From Sphingomonas sp. (GTDB lineage Bacteria > Pseudomonadota > Alphaproteobacteria > Sphingomonadales > Sphingomonadaceae): DNA of 32,837 nucleotides. The position numbers and the translations under genes are program-made. The notes beneath the pieces were generated by a model. The model was given only the letters and a program-made list of their open reading frames with translations, was not told where the DNA came from and searched no databases. The stretch's first letter is position 1; every line of letters begins with the position of its first letter. Positions 8,407 to 17,320 of this stretch are shown here, one piece after another. The DNA lies in NCBI GenBank assembly GCA_019744885.1, contig JAIETY010000045.1, positions 1-32,837 of the forward strand, given 5' to 3'.

Positions 8407-9657
8407 ATGCGCAGATGGACGTTGCTGGCCAGTATCGGTGTCCTCGCGGCGCTGACCGGAACCGTCGCCGCGCAGCGCAAGCCCGCGCCCAAGCTCAAGC
8501 CCGCCGCCGCCAAGCCCGCCGCGCAGATCGTGACGCCGCCCAAGGCGCGCTACGCCATGGATGTCGGCACGGCGTCGGGGCTGGCGGGCATGATGGGCGG
8601 CGGCAAGCCGAGCATGGGCGACATGATGCGGATGGCGTCGGGCGACGGCAACAGCGAAAGCCACACGCTCCACCTGCGGCTCGGCTCGACGCTCGCACCG
8701 ACCGGCGGCGGCCCCAAGGCCGATCATTATCTCCTGCCGCCCGCCAATATGGGGCCATCGGTGCCGCTGGTGACGCCGGTGATCCAGCCGACCGGTACCC
8801 CCGAAGTGCCGCAGCAGTTTGAACGGCCCAAGGGGCGGCTGATCCTGTTCTGGGGCTGCGGCGCGCATGCCCCGGCCGACCAGCCGGTGATCATCGATTT
8901 CGCCAATCTGGCGGCGGGCCAGGTCCCGCCCGACCTGTTCACCAGCCGCGTCAGCTTCGATCGCGGGCCGAGCGTCAACAACAGCCGCACCTATGGCGAA
9001 TGGCCCAATGCGCGCTCGGGCCGGATGCCGCAGGGCGGGACGCTGCTCGGCCAGCACCGGATCGCGGGCAATTATGCCCCCGAAATCGGCTTTTCGCTTC
9101 AGCAGGATTATATGCCCGGCATCCAGCTACGCACCACATTGCCCGCCGATGGGACGGTTGCGCTCAACTGGAGCCCGGTCAGCGCCGCCACCGGCTATTA
9201 CGCCTGGCTGATCGGCGCGAGTGGCGCGGGGCGCAAGGGCCGCAACGACACTGGCGACATCGTCTGGTGGTCGTCGTCGAACAGCCGCGACTTTGGCGGC
9301 GCGCTGTGGGACTGGATCAGCCCCGGGGTGGTCGCGGGCCTCGTGCGTGACGGGACGGTGATGGCCCCCACGACCACGAACTGCACCATCCCCGCCGAAG
9401 TCCGCAAGGCGACTGGCGAGGGCATGTTCGGCAATCTGATCGCTTATGGGCCGGAGGAAAATTTCGTCTATCCGCCGCGCCCCGACAAGGGCCCGTGGAA
9501 TCAGGAATGGACCGCGCGCGTGCGCTTCCGCTCGATGACTTCGTTCCTGCCGGGCATGGAGATGGGCGACGCCCGTGGGTCGGACAATCGCCGCGACCCG
9601 CCGAAGAAGCGCTGCAAGCCCAGCCTGCTCGGCGCAGTGACCGGGCTGGGCTGCTAG
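8407..9657 (+). CDS. Exported protein of unknown function
   Basis: A 416-residue protein with a clear Sec signal peptide: MRRW, a hydrophobic core to about 20 and a predicted cut after TVAA. A Lys/Ala/Pro-rich stretch (about 23-47) and a Met/Gly-rich stretch (about 55-77) follow. The body is rich in Trp and Gly with paired, sheet-like segments, and the C terminus has a Lys/Arg/Pro patch and two Cys. I do not recognise the family or any catalytic motif. An RBS-like GGGGGATAGA precedes ATG 8407. It may be periplasmic or surface-attached, and it is probably transcribed on its own or with the dehydrogenase downstream. Confidence 0.75.
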   Translation: MRRWTLLASIGVLAALTGTVAAQRKPAPKLKPAAAKPAAQIVTPPKARYAMDVGTASGLAGMMGGGKPSMGDMMRMASGDGNSESHTLHLRLGSTLAPTGGGPKADHYLLPPANMGPSVPLVTPVIQPTGTPEVPQQFERPKGRLILFWGCGAHAPADQPVIIDFANLAAGQVPPDLFTSRVSFDRGPSVNNSRTYGEWPNARSGRMPQGGTLLGQHRIAGNYAPEIGFSLQQDYMPGIQLRTTLPADGTVALNWSPVSAATGYYAWLIGASGAGRKGRNDTGDIVWWSSSNSRDFGGALWDWISPGVVAGLVRDGTVMAPTTTNCTIPAEVRKATGEGMFGNLIAYGPEENFVYPPRPDKGPWNQEWTARVRFRSMTSFLPGMEMGDARGSDNRRDPPKKRCKPSLLGAVTGLGC

Positions 9658-9759
9658 AGCCTCTATCGCTCCCAAAAACAGGCAAACGGCGCTGCGCTTT
9701 CATCGCCCGCCGTGCGTTTCCGCTTTGCGCTCGCCGACGGGAAGGATAGTTCTGCCGGC

Positions 9760-11085
9760 ATGCTAAGACATATTCTCATCGTTTCGGGGCTGATCGCAGC
9801 GGCAGCGCTTGGCTGGTGGATTTGGGCGAGCCAGCCCGATCAGGCCAAGCTCAGCCTTGCCGCCGTGCAGGGCGCGCAGCCGAAGATCACCGCGCCGCGC
9901 CCGCAAATGATCCCGACGATCAAGGTCGCCGATGCGGTCGGCTGGCCGGCCAATGCCGCACCGACTCCGGCGGCGGGGCTGAAGGTCAATGCCTTTGCCA
10001 CCGGGCTTGATCATCCGCGCTGGATGTACCGCCTGCCCAATGGCGATGTGCTGGTCGCCGAAACCAATTCGCCGCCGCGCGATGTCGGCGGCATCACCGG
10101 ACTGGTGATGGGCTATTTGCTGAAAAAGGGCGGCGCGGGCGTCCCGTCAGCCAACCGCATCACCCTGCTGCGCGACGCGAACGGCGATGGCGTCGCCGAG
10201 CTGAAGACGGTGTTGATCAGCGGGCTTAACTCGCCGCTCGGGATGACCTTGCTCGGCGGCCAGCTCTATATCGCCAACACTGATGCGCTGGTGCGCGTGC
10301 CGTTCGTGCCGGGCCAGACCAGGATCACCGCCAAGCCCGAAACCGTCGTGCGCTACCCCGGCGGCGGCAATCACTGGGCGCGCAATGTCATTGCCAGCGC
10401 CGATGGCAGCCGCCTCTATGTCGCGGTTGGATCAGCAACCAACATCGCCGACGACGGCCTCGACAAGGAAGAAAACCGCGCCTGCATTCTCGAAGTCGAT
10501 CCGGTCGCCAAGAAGTTCCGCCCCTTCGCCACCGGCCTGCGCAATCCGCAGGGCCTCGCGTTCGAACCCGTCAGCGGGCGGCTTTGGACGACGGTCAATG
10601 AACGCGACATGCTCGGGTCGGACCTCGCGCCCGACTATATGACCTCGGTCGGCTTGGGCGATTTTTTCGGCTGGCCTTACAGCTATTGGGGTGGCTATGC
10701 CGATGAGCGCGTCTCGCCCAACCGGCCCGACCTGTATGAATATGCCCGGCGCCCCGATTATGCACTGGGGCCGCATACCGCCTCACTCGGCCTCGCCTTT
10801 GCCAGCGACGCGAAGCTTGGGCAGCGCTTCGCCAGCGGTGCCTTTGTCGGCCAGCACGGATCGTGGAACCGCGTGCCGGTGTCGGGCTATAAGGTCATTT
10901 ACGTCCCGTTCGACGCGCAGGGCTTTCCGCAGAAGAACGCCAAGCCGGTCGATGTACTGACGGGCTTTCTCGACGCCAAGGGCCAGGCGCAGGGCCGCCC
11001 GGTCGGCGTCATCACCGATCGCACGGGCGCGTTGCTCGTCGCTGACGATGTTGGCAATCGAATCTGGCGCGTCTCCCCAATGTAG
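9760..11085 (+). CDS. Membrane-anchored sorbosone dehydrogenase-type beta-propeller
   Basis: A 441-residue protein of the PQQ-dependent soluble glucose/sorbosone dehydrogenase superfamily, which oxidises aldoses in the periplasm. An N-terminal hydrophobic anchor (about 5-23) is followed by the propeller, with GLDHPRWMYRLPNGDVLVAE near 80-100, RNPQGLAF near 264-271, the QHGSWNR turn and a closing GRPVGVITD. These are family signatures around the catalytic His and PQQ/Ca site. ATG 9760 is preferred over the GTG at 9712 because it puts the anchor at the N terminus. No PQQ synthesis gene lies in the window. The real substrate is unknown. Confidence 0.85.
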   Translation: MLRHILIVSGLIAAAALGWWIWASQPDQAKLSLAAVQGAQPKITAPRPQMIPTIKVADAVGWPANAAPTPAAGLKVNAFATGLDHPRWMYRLPNGDVLVAETNSPPRDVGGITGLVMGYLLKKGGAGVPSANRITLLRDANGDGVAELKTVLISGLNSPLGMTLLGGQLYIANTDALVRVPFVPGQTRITAKPETVVRYPGGGNHWARNVIASADGSRLYVAVGSATNIADDGLDKEENRACILEVDPVAKKFRPFATGLRNPQGLAFEPVSGRLWTTVNERDMLGSDLAPDYMTSVGLGDFFGWPYSYWGGYADERVSPNRPDLYEYARRPDYALGPHTASLGLAFASDAKLGQRFASGAFVGQHGSWNRVPVSGYKVIYVPFDAQGFPQKNAKPVDVLTGFLDAKGQAQGRPVGVITDRTGALLVADDVGNRIWRVSPM

Positions 11086-11124
11086 CTTATCCTGTTGAGG
11101 GGACGAGCGTTTGGGGGTGGTATT

Positions 11125-11613
11125 TTGGCAGTAAGGGTCGTTACGAATCCGGAACGCATGGCCGCCAATTGGCGGATCGCGATGTTTGGCCTGTCCAACC
11201 TGTTCCTTGCCACCCACCGGGCTTTTCAAAGCACCAATGTCGCGATCAACCCGACCGAGCTGCAAATCTATCTGACGGTCGCGGTCGCCAATGTGCAAAA
11301 GCTGATGCGCGAGCGGCAGATTCCCGAACAGTTCACCGGCACCGACATCTTGTCGCGCGAATGGGTGGTGCCGATCTCGCGCAACGCGATTGCCTCAGCC
11401 ACCGGCCTGCCGCGCGAAACCGTGCGCCGCCAGGTCGAAAAGATGATCGAGCGCGGCCTGCTGATCGAAGACCCGCGCGGCGGCGTGACGCCGCCTGAAG
11501 GCATGGTAGAAAAGCTCGGTCTCGCGCCGATCCTCGAGCCGATCATGACCGAATTCACCCGGACGGCGGAGATGCTGATCCGGCTCGGGGTGATCGACCG
11601 GCAGGAGGATTGA
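11125..11613 (+). CDS. Winged-helix transcriptional regulator
   Basis: A protein of about 162 residues with a helix-turn-helix at about 84-112 (ISRNAIASATGLPRETVRRQ) and a wing at 113-122 rich in Gly/Arg. The layout is that of a MarR/Crp-like winged-helix regulator. The N-terminal 60 residues are helical and hydrophobic, possibly for dimerisation, and no ligand motif is seen. The start is unsure: TTG 11125 has GGGGGTGG five bases upstream, and ATG 11158 is an alternative. A degraded second copy of its last third lies at 12495-12671, so the methyltransferase gene between them is bracketed by direct repeats. A palindrome near the next promoter (12715-12729) is a possible operator. Confidence 0.75.
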   Translation: MAVRVVTNPERMAANWRIAMFGLSNLFLATHRAFQSTNVAINPTELQIYLTVAVANVQKLMRERQIPEQFTGTDILSREWVVPISRNAIASATGLPRETVRRQVEKMIERGLLIEDPRGGVTPPEGMVEKLGLAPILEPIMTEFTRTAEMLIRLGVIDRQED

Positions 11614-11740
11614 GGGTGAACGCGCGCGAGCGGCTTTGGTGCGGCTTCCATCCCATTGACCCGCCCGGCGCAATTTGCCCAATATCCCGGGCGCAGTCCC
11701 AACTGGACTCGCCGACGGTCGTGGAGCCTTGGCCAGCTCA

Positions 11741-12481
11741 GTGAACCCGCTTGATTGGTTGCGCCCTGTCGGAAGGTTGCGCGTGTTGCTGCGCGACCGC
11801 CGCGCACGATCGGAGCTGATCACGCGCTGGACCAAAAAAAATGCAGTCCATCAATACACCACTTTCACTTTGCCCGATCGTTACCCGAGACACTTCGCCG
11901 CAGCGCAAACCGAGCTAAGCGACATCGCTGCGCCGGCCATTTTGTCTTTCGGCTGCTCGAGCGGCGAAGAGGTCGTCACCCTGCGTCGCTATTTTCCGGG
12001 CGCGAGGCTGGTCGGCGCCGAGATCAACCCCGTGCAGCTCGCAGCCTGTGCGCAGTTGGCCGTGGATCCACAGATGACGTTCGTTCGCTCGACCCATGAC
12101 GCGATCGCTGAGCTTGGCCCTTATGACGCTATTTTCTGCATGGCCGTGCTGCAACGGTTGCCGCACGTGGTCGAACAGCGCGGGATACGGAACATCGCAA
12201 AGCGATATCCTTTTGCGCACTTCGCCCGCGAGGTGAAATTCCTGGCGGACCAGTTGCGACCGGGCGGGCTGCTGGTGATCGACCACTGCCAATACCGCGT
12301 GGAAGACGTCGATGCGCCGCTTCGACCCGTTGTGAATGCCATGGTCTATCCCGCCGAAGGCCCCCGCTTCAATACCAGCGGCACCTTGATCGCCCCGCAG
12401 CCCGTGGTCGCCCGGATGTTTCGCCGAATTGACGCGAGCGAAGGCCATGCGGAGACGGAAATGATTGGCCAGGGGCGGTAG
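11741..12481 (+). CDS. Class I SAM-dependent methyltransferase
   Basis: A protein of about 246 residues with a Rossmann methyltransferase fold. Motif I is ILSFGCSSGEE (67-77), the acidic residue ending strand 2 is E94 in GAEINP, the FCMAVLQRLP segment forms strand 4, and LRPGGLLVIDHC marks strand 5. The N terminus is basic and amphipathic. The substrate is unknown; the GCSSGEE form of motif I recalls CheR-like enzymes, but no CheR domain is visible. The start is unclear: GTG 11741, TTG 11729 and TTG 11675 are all in frame. It lies between an intact and a broken copy of the regulator's 3' end, which suggests acquisition by recombination. Confidence 0.75.
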   Translation: MNPLDWLRPVGRLRVLLRDRRARSELITRWTKKNAVHQYTTFTLPDRYPRHFAAAQTELSDIAAPAILSFGCSSGEEVVTLRRYFPGARLVGAEINPVQLAACAQLAVDPQMTFVRSTHDAIAELGPYDAIFCMAVLQRLPHVVEQRGIRNIAKRYPFAHFAREVKFLADQLRPGGLLVIDHCQYRVEDVDAPLRPVVNAMVYPAEGPRFNTSGTLIAPQPVVARMFRRIDASEGHAETEMIGQGR

Positions 12482-12494
12482 GGGCACGCAATGT

Positions 12495-12671
12495 CATCAC
12501 CAACCGGTCGATCCGCCGAGCCACGGGTCCGCCGCGCGAAACCGTGCGGCGCCAGAAGGCATGGTCGAAAAGCTCGGCCTCGCCCCGATCCTCGAACCGA
12601 TCATGACTGAATTCATCCGCACGGCGGAGATGCTGATCCGGCTCGGCGTGATCGACCGGCAGGAGGATTGA
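12495..12671 (+). pseudogene. Remnant of a second winged-helix regulator gene
   Basis: This is a partial copy of the 3' end of the regulator at 11125-11613. The last 116 bases (12556-12671) align without gaps to 11498-11613 with 8 mismatches, about 93% identity. Seven of the eight are silent third-position changes and one is Thr to Ile. Upstream, 64 bases of the parent (11434-11497) are missing, which shifts the frame, and similarity fades before about 12500. The 5' two thirds are gone. The silent-change pattern means the copy diverged while still a working gene and broke later. Confidence 0.85.
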
Positions 12672-12714
12672 GCGAGGGGGGTCAGATGGTTGCTCGGGCT
12701 AGACATGCGTGTCT

Positions 12715-12729
12715 TGTTGTATTACAACA
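12715..12729. promoter_or_regulatory. 15-bp palindrome in a probable promoter
   Basis: TGTTGTATTACAACA is a perfect palindrome about a central T. A consensus-like -10 box, TACAAT, follows at 12734-12739, so a protein bound here would cover the -35 region of a promoter reading towards the secreted DUF5694-like protein at 12818. The spacing and half-sites resemble MarR-family operators. The regulator encoded at 11125 is an obvious candidate to bind, but that is inference. Confidence 0.45.
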
Positions 12730-12817
12730 GCATTACAATATGATCATCCGCGACTCACGGCGCGCTTCGGCGTGCTCGCGGAAGATCATGCACTGTCTCG
12801 CCCTTGGAGCGTTCGCG

Positions 12818-13948
12818 ATGCGCCTTGCTTTCGCCGTCAGTCTTTTGCTGCTGATGACCATCCCGCCAGCCCATGGCCAGAGCTATCAGCCGACCTTCCG
12901 GCCCGAGACATTGAAGGGGCCGCCTCCCGGCCGCCCCAACGAGGTATTGGTTCTGGGGTCGACGCATCTCTCCGGTGCGCCTGCGGATTTTGCCCCGTCG
13001 TTGCTCGCGCCGTTGCTTGACCGGCTGGCGGCATGGCGCCCGACCGCAATCGCGACCGAGGATCTGTCCGGCCTCCAGTGCGATGCACTCCGTCGTTATC
13101 CCTTACGCTATGCCGACACGGTAAAGACCTACTGTCCCGACCCCACGTCGGCGGCGCAAGCGACCGGGCTCGACGTGCCTGCTGCCAATGCGGAGGCCGA
13201 ACGGCTGCTCGCCGCCTGGCCAGCCGCGCCGGGTGCCGCTGATCGTCGGCGTCTGGCTGCGGTCTTTCTGGCCGCCGGAGAACGCAATTCAGCGCTGGTG
13301 CAGTGGCTGCGGCTGCCTTCGTCGGAGCGGCGCGCGGGCGATGGCCTGACCGACGATCTGATCGCCGCGCTGACGAAGTTGGAAACGCGGCGCAACGAGT
13401 CCGGCCTGATCGGCGCGACGCTCGCAGCGCGGCTCGGGCTGGAGCGTGTCTGGAGCGTGGACGATCATTCGGCTGACACGCCCGACAGCCCCGATCCGGT
13501 CGAACGCAAGGCAGCCGAGGACGCGATCGCCAAAGCGTGGGACAATCCTGCAACGCGCGCCCGGGGAGCCGCATACACCCGGCTCGACGCAGAGATCGCG
13601 AAGCCGGACGGCGTGCTGACCCTCTATCGCGCCCTCAATGCGCCAACAGCGCCGTTGCTTGCCTTTCGATCCGATTTCGGCGCCGCACTGATGGAACCGT
13701 CGCCGCAGCAGTTCGGTCGCAGCTATGTCGGCTATTGGGAGACACGCAACCTGCGCATGGTCGCGAATATCCGCGACGTTCTCGGCCGCTTTCCCGGCAC
13801 GCGGCTCCTCGCCATCGTCGGGGCGTCACACAAGGGCTATTACGAGGCGTATCTCAACCAGATGCACGACGTCAGGCTGGCCGATGCCATAGTCGTGCTG
13901 AAACAAGTCAATTCGCGAAAATCATCGCGTCGTCGGCAAAGGCCTTGA
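12818..13948 (+). CDS. Exported DUF5694-like protein
   Basis: A 376-residue protein with a signal peptide (1-20, cut after AHG). The mature part opens with [11 protein letters not shown] (about 43-53) and closes with [17 protein letters not shown] near 330. The two His-containing loops match what I recall of DUF5694, a family related to TraB/TIKI-type putative metal-dependent hydrolases. Conserved acidic residues follow in IATEDLSG, which fits a metal site, but activity is unproven. ATG 12818 has GGAG eight bases upstream, and an earlier in-frame start would bury the signal peptide. Its 3' end overlaps the convergent glyoxalase-fold gene by 41 bases. The upstream palindrome may regulate it. 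Confidence 0.8.
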   Translation: MRLAFAVSLLLLMTIPPAHGQSYQPTFRPETLKGPPPGRPNEVLVLGSTHLSGAPADFAPSLLAPLLDRLAAWRPTAIATEDLSGLQCDALRRYPLRYADTVKTYCPDPTSAAQATGLDVPAANAEAERLLAAWPAAPGAADRRRLAAVFLAAGERNSALVQWLRLPSSERRAGDGLTDDLIAALTKLETRRNESGLIGATLAARLGLERVWSVDDHSADTPDSPDPVERKAAEDAIAKAWDNPATRARGAAYTRLDAEIAKPDGVLTLYRALNAPTAPLLAFRSDFGAALMEPSPQQFGRSYVGYWETRNLRMVANIRDVLGRFPGTRLLAIVGASHKGYYEAYLNQMHDVRLADAIVVLKQVNSRKSSRRRQRP

Positions 13949-14321
13949 ATTCGAGCGCGTTGCCGCTCGGGTCGCGGAAGAACATCGTCGCCTGTTCGCC
14001 GATTTCGCCCTTGAAGCGGATGTGCGGCGGAATGGGAAAATCGATCCCCGCCTCGGTCAGCCGCGCGGCGAGCTTTTCCCAATCGGCCATCGTCAGCACC
14101 ACGCCGAAATGCGGGACGGGCACGTCCTTGCCATCAACCGGGTTGTGATGCGCCGCGCTCGCGCTGGGCGAGAGATGCGCGACGATCTGATGCCCGAACA
14201 GGTTGAAATCGACCCAATGGTCCGAGCAGCGACCCTCCTCGCACCCCAGCAGTCCGCCGTAGAAGGCGCGCGCGGCGGCGAGATCATGGACGGGAAAGGC
14301 GAGGTGGAACGGGCGGACCAT
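13908..14321 (-). CDS. VOC (glyoxalase/dioxygenase-fold) protein
   Basis: A 137-residue vicinal-oxygen-chelate fold protein. The paired beta-alpha-beta modules are visible, one starting at [18 protein letters not shown] (5-22) and one at [15 protein letters not shown] (70-84), closing with [13 protein letters not shown] (116-128). H6, H71 and E124 are the likely metal ligands. Similar proteins are annotated as glyoxalases or ring-cleavage dioxygenases; the substrate cannot be assigned. The gene starts 76 bases from lnt, which reads the other way, so a short divergent promoter region lies between them. Confidence 0.88.
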   Translation of the reverse strand: MVRPFHLAFPVHDLAAARAFYGGLLGCEEGRCSDHWVDFNLFGHQIVAHLSPSASAAHHNPVDGKDVPVPHFGVVLTMADWEKLAARLTEAGIDFPIPPHIRFKGEIGEQATMFFRDPSGNALEFKAFADDAMIFAN

Positions 14322-14397
14322 GCGGGCATCCTATCGCAGCCGGGCCTGCGCGTCATCGCCCTTGTTTTGTAGGAAATTGGGGCATAGCGACGCGGGC

Positions 14398-15960
14398 ATG
14401 CTCGCGATTCTCTCACGCCGCCCCGGCATTGCCGTGCTGATTCTGGGAGCGTTGGCATCGACCGGATTCGCGCCGCTCGCCTTTTGGCCGATGACGCTGG
14501 TTGCGGTCGCGTTGTGGCTCGCGTTGGTCCACGACGCGCCCACGGTACGGGCAGCATTGTGGCGCGGGTGGCTCTTCGGCTGGGCGCAATTGACGCTCGC
14601 GAACATGTGGATCGCGCAGGCCTTTACCTATCAGGACGCGATGCCGCACTGGCTCGGTGTGCCCGCGGTGGCGCTGCTGTGCCTGTACCTCGCGATCTAT
14701 CCGATGATGGCCGCGGGACTCGCGTGGCGCTGGGGCAAGGATCACAAGCCCGGCGCCGCGCCCGATCTGCGGTTCGTGCTGATCGCGGGCGCGGCGTGGA
14801 TCCTCACCGAATGGCTGCGGAGCTGGGCGCTGACGGGCTATCCTTGGCCGCCGCTCGCGACGATCTGGCTGCCGGTGCTGGGCGTCGCGTGGAGCGCGGC
14901 GTGGGTCGGCACTTATGCGCTGTCGGGGCTGACCGTGGTGGTGGCGGGCGCGCTGCTGCTCGCGATTGGCCGCAAGTGGCTTCTGCCCGCGATCGCCGCG
15001 CCCGTCGTGATCGCGCTCGCGCTGACGGGCGTCGCCCTCCCGACCACGCCCGCCGCGACCGATCCCGCCGCGCCGCGCATCCGCGTCGTCCAGCCCAATC
15101 TCGATCAGGAACAGCGCCCGCGCGACGATTACGCAGAGACCAACCTCCAGGCGCTGCTCGCGAACGGCGGCACCCCCGGCCCCGCGCCGCGCCTGATCGT
15201 CTGGCCCGAGGGTGCGCTGCGCCTGCTGATCGAGGAAGGCTATCCCCCGCAATATTATGCGCGCGGCGATCCGCTGATCACGCGAAAACGCATCGCCGCC
15301 GCGCTCGGCCCGCGCGACATCGTCCTCACCGGCGGCAATGCCGTGCAGTTCAAGCCCGATGGCGAGATTGCCGCGATCACCAATTCGGTCTTCGCAATCG
15401 ACGCAACCGGCACGATCCTCGGCCGCTACGACAAGGCGCATCTGGTGCCTTGGGGCGAATATCTCCCGTGGCGGCCCCTGCTCTCGCAGATCGGCGTTTC
15501 GCGGCTCGTCCCCGGCGAATATGATTTCGCCCCCGGCCCCGGCCCGCGCAGCCAGCCGCTGCCCGGCTTCGGCGCAGCGGGGATGCTCATCTGCTATGAA
15601 GTGATCTTCTCCGGCCAAGTCGTCGACGCCAAGCATCGCCCCGCCTTCATCTTCAACCCTTCGAACGACAGCTGGTATGCCAAGTTCGGCCCCCAGCAGC
15701 ATCTGGCGCAAGCCCGGCTGCGCGCCATCGAGGAAGGCTTGCCGATCATCCGCGCGACGCCGACCGGCATTTCGGCCATCGTCGACGCCGATGGCCGCAT
15801 CGTCGCCAGCGTCGATTGGGGCAAGGCGGGCGCCGCCGAAGCCCCGATCCCCGCAGCCCATCCCCCCACGCTGTTCGCGCGCTCAGGCAACTGGATCGCG
15901 CTCGCGATCGCCGTGCTGCTCGCCGCACTTGGTGTTGCCATCCGCCGCCGCGCGCGATAG
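14398..15960 (+). CDS. lnt: Apolipoprotein N-acyltransferase
   Basis: A 520-residue inner-membrane enzyme that adds the third acyl chain to the N-terminal Cys of lipoproteins. About six to seven transmembrane helices span 10-215, followed by a periplasmic nitrilase-like domain (about 225-490) and a final helix (about 498-515). The catalytic triad is complete: E271 in WPEGAL, K346 in [14 protein letters not shown] and C399 in ICYEVIF. ATG 14398 is chosen so that the protein begins directly before the first helix. metK follows after 71 bases. Confidence 0.95.
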   Translation: MLAILSRRPGIAVLILGALASTGFAPLAFWPMTLVAVALWLALVHDAPTVRAALWRGWLFGWAQLTLANMWIAQAFTYQDAMPHWLGVPAVALLCLYLAIYPMMAAGLAWRWGKDHKPGAAPDLRFVLIAGAAWILTEWLRSWALTGYPWPPLATIWLPVLGVAWSAAWVGTYALSGLTVVVAGALLLAIGRKWLLPAIAAPVVIALALTGVALPTTPAATDPAAPRIRVVQPNLDQEQRPRDDYAETNLQALLANGGTPGPAPRLIVWPEGALRLLIEEGYPPQYYARGDPLITRKRIAAALGPRDIVLTGGNAVQFKPDGEIAAITNSVFAIDATGTILGRYDKAHLVPWGEYLPWRPLLSQIGVSRLVPGEYDFAPGPGPRSQPLPGFGAAGMLICYEVIFSGQVVDAKHRPAFIFNPSNDSWYAKFGPQQHLAQARLRAIEEGLPIIRATPTGISAIVDADGRIVASVDWGKAGAAEAPIPAAHPPTLFARSGNWIALAIAVLLAALGVAIRRRAR

Positions 15961-15965
15961 GGGCG

Positions 15966-16026
15966 CATATAAGGAAAGCTTTATATGTGGTCCGTCAGGG
16001 CCGCATGGCGCTCAACCACAAGGGAA
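15966..16026 (+). promoter_or_regulatory. Structured leader of metK
   Basis: The 71 bases between lnt and metK can fold into two stems. The first pairs CATATAA (15966-15972) with TTATATG (15981-15987). The second pairs GTGGT (15987-15991) with ACCAC (16015-16019), around a 23-base GC-rich loop, and ends one base before the AAGGGAA ribosome-binding site. A hairpin touching the RBS of a SAM synthetase gene suggests control of translation, possibly by SAM. I could not match it to the SAM-II or SAM/SAH riboswitch consensus I remember. Confidence 0.4.
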
Positions 16027-16031
16027 TTCGC

Positions 16032-17252
16032 ATGCGCTCTTCGTTTCTCTTCACCTCCGAATCGGTTTCCGAAGGCCATCCCGACAAGGTCGCCGACCAG
16101 ATTTCGGACGCGGTCGTCGATCTGTTCCTGTCGAAGGACCCCTATGCGCGCATCGCGTGCGAAACGCTGACGACGACCAACCGCGTCGTGCTCGCGGGCG
16201 AAATCCGCTGCAAGGGTGTGTATGAAAATGACGAATGGGCGCCGGGCTCGCGCGAGGAAATCGAAGCCGCTGTCCGCGCGACCGTGAAGCGCATCGGCTA
16301 TGAGCAGGACGGCTTCCACTGGAACACGTTCGATTTCGCCAACCACCTCCACGGCCAGAGTGCGCACATCGCGCAGGGCGTCGATGAGGCTGGCAACAAG
16401 GAAGAAGGCGCAGGCGATCAGGGCATCATGTTCGGTTACGCAACCGACGAAACCCCCGATCTGCTGCCCGCGACGCTCTATTATTCGCACCGCATCCTGC
16501 AGACGATGGCCGACGATCGCCACTCGGGCGCAGCACCTTTCCTCGAGCCCGACGCCAAGAGCCAGGTGACGCTGCATTACGAAAATGAAATGCCCGTCCG
16601 CGCGACCGCGCTGGTCGTGTCGACGCAGCATGCACCCGGCTATTGCGACGACGGTGCCGAGGGCAGCGATCCCGAAAAATACGCGGTGCTGCGCGATTAT
16701 GTGATCGGCGTGTTCAACAAGGTGCTGCCGGCAGGCTTCATCACCGATGAGACCAAGCTTTACGTCAACCCGACCGGCCGCTTCGAAATCGGCGGGCCCG
16801 ACGGTGACGCGGGCGTTACCGGCCGCAAGATCATCGTCGACACTTATGGCGGTGCCGCCCCGCACGGCGGCGGCGCGTTCAGCGGCAAGGACCCGACCAA
16901 GGTCGACCGCTCGGCCGCCTATGTCGCGCGCTACCTCGCGAAAAATGTCGTCGCCGCCGGCCTCGCGCGCCGCTGCACGATCCAGCTGAGCTATGCGATC
17001 GGCATTGCCGAGCCGCTCAGCGTCTATGTCGACACCCACGGCACCGGCACGGTGCCCGAGGCGAAGCTCGAGGAAGTCCTCCCCCAGCTCGTCCGCCTGA
17101 CCCCCAAAGGCATCCGCGAGCATCTGAAGCTCAACGCGCCGATCTATCAGCAGACGGCGGCCTATGGCCATTTCGGTCGCAAGGCCGAAGGCAATGCCTT
17201 CACCTGGGAAGCGACCGATCTGGTCGAGCAGCTGAAGGCAGCGGTGGCGTAA
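16032..17252 (+). CDS. metK: S-adenosylmethionine synthetase
   Basis: A 406-residue cytoplasmic enzyme that makes SAM from methionine and ATP. It carries the family signatures [13 protein letters not shown] (15-27), [12 protein letters not shown] (about 127-138, the methionine/ATP loop) and [16 protein letters not shown] (the P-loop-like signature near 280-295), with the three repeated domains in the usual order. ATG 16032 follows AAGGGAA by five bases. Length and motifs are normal. A strong terminator follows at 17285-17318. Relatives often have trmB next; here three exported proteins are placed between. Confidence 0.97.
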   Translation: MRSSFLFTSESVSEGHPDKVADQISDAVVDLFLSKDPYARIACETLTTTNRVVLAGEIRCKGVYENDEWAPGSREEIEAAVRATVKRIGYEQDGFHWNTFDFANHLHGQSAHIAQGVDEAGNKEEGAGDQGIMFGYATDETPDLLPATLYYSHRILQTMADDRHSGAAPFLEPDAKSQVTLHYENEMPVRATALVVSTQHAPGYCDDGAEGSDPEKYAVLRDYVIGVFNKVLPAGFITDETKLYVNPTGRFEIGGPDGDAGVTGRKIIVDTYGGAAPHGGGAFSGKDPTKVDRSAAYVARYLAKNVVAAGLARRCTIQLSYAIGIAEPLSVYVDTHGTGTVPEAKLEEVLPQLVRLTPKGIREHLKLNAPIYQQTAAYGHFGRKAEGNAFTWEATDLVEQLKAAVA

Positions 17253-17284
17253 GGCCACTTGCGCTAACCGATTGGAACGATAGG

Positions 17285-17318
17285 CTCCCCGGGCGTCCAC
17301 CGACTCCCGGGGAGTTTT
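17285..17318 (+). terminator. Rho-independent terminator of metK overlapping the next RBS
   Basis: The stem pairs CTCCCCGGG (17285-17293) with CCCGGGGAG (17306-17314), a perfect 9-bp stem with a 12-base loop, followed by TTTT. GGAG in the 3' arm (17311-17314) lies six bases before the ATG at 17321, so the same bases serve as the downstream gene's Shine-Dalgarno. Confidence 0.88.
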
Positions 17319-17320
17319 CT

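Noticed and set aside
14413..15861. Long reverse-strand open frame opposite lnt
   Set aside because: It lies fully opposite lnt, which has a complete catalytic triad; the reverse frame is rich in Arg/Asp/Gly, as expected for the complement of GC-rich codons.
15961..16031. Match to the SAM-II or SAM/SAH riboswitch
   Set aside because: The stems are present but the conserved loop bases I remember for these classes are not, so it is listed only as a structured leader.
15981..17300. Reverse-strand open frame of about 440 codons opposite metK
   Set aside because: metK carries all family motifs on the forward strand; the reverse frame has no recognisable domain or start signal.
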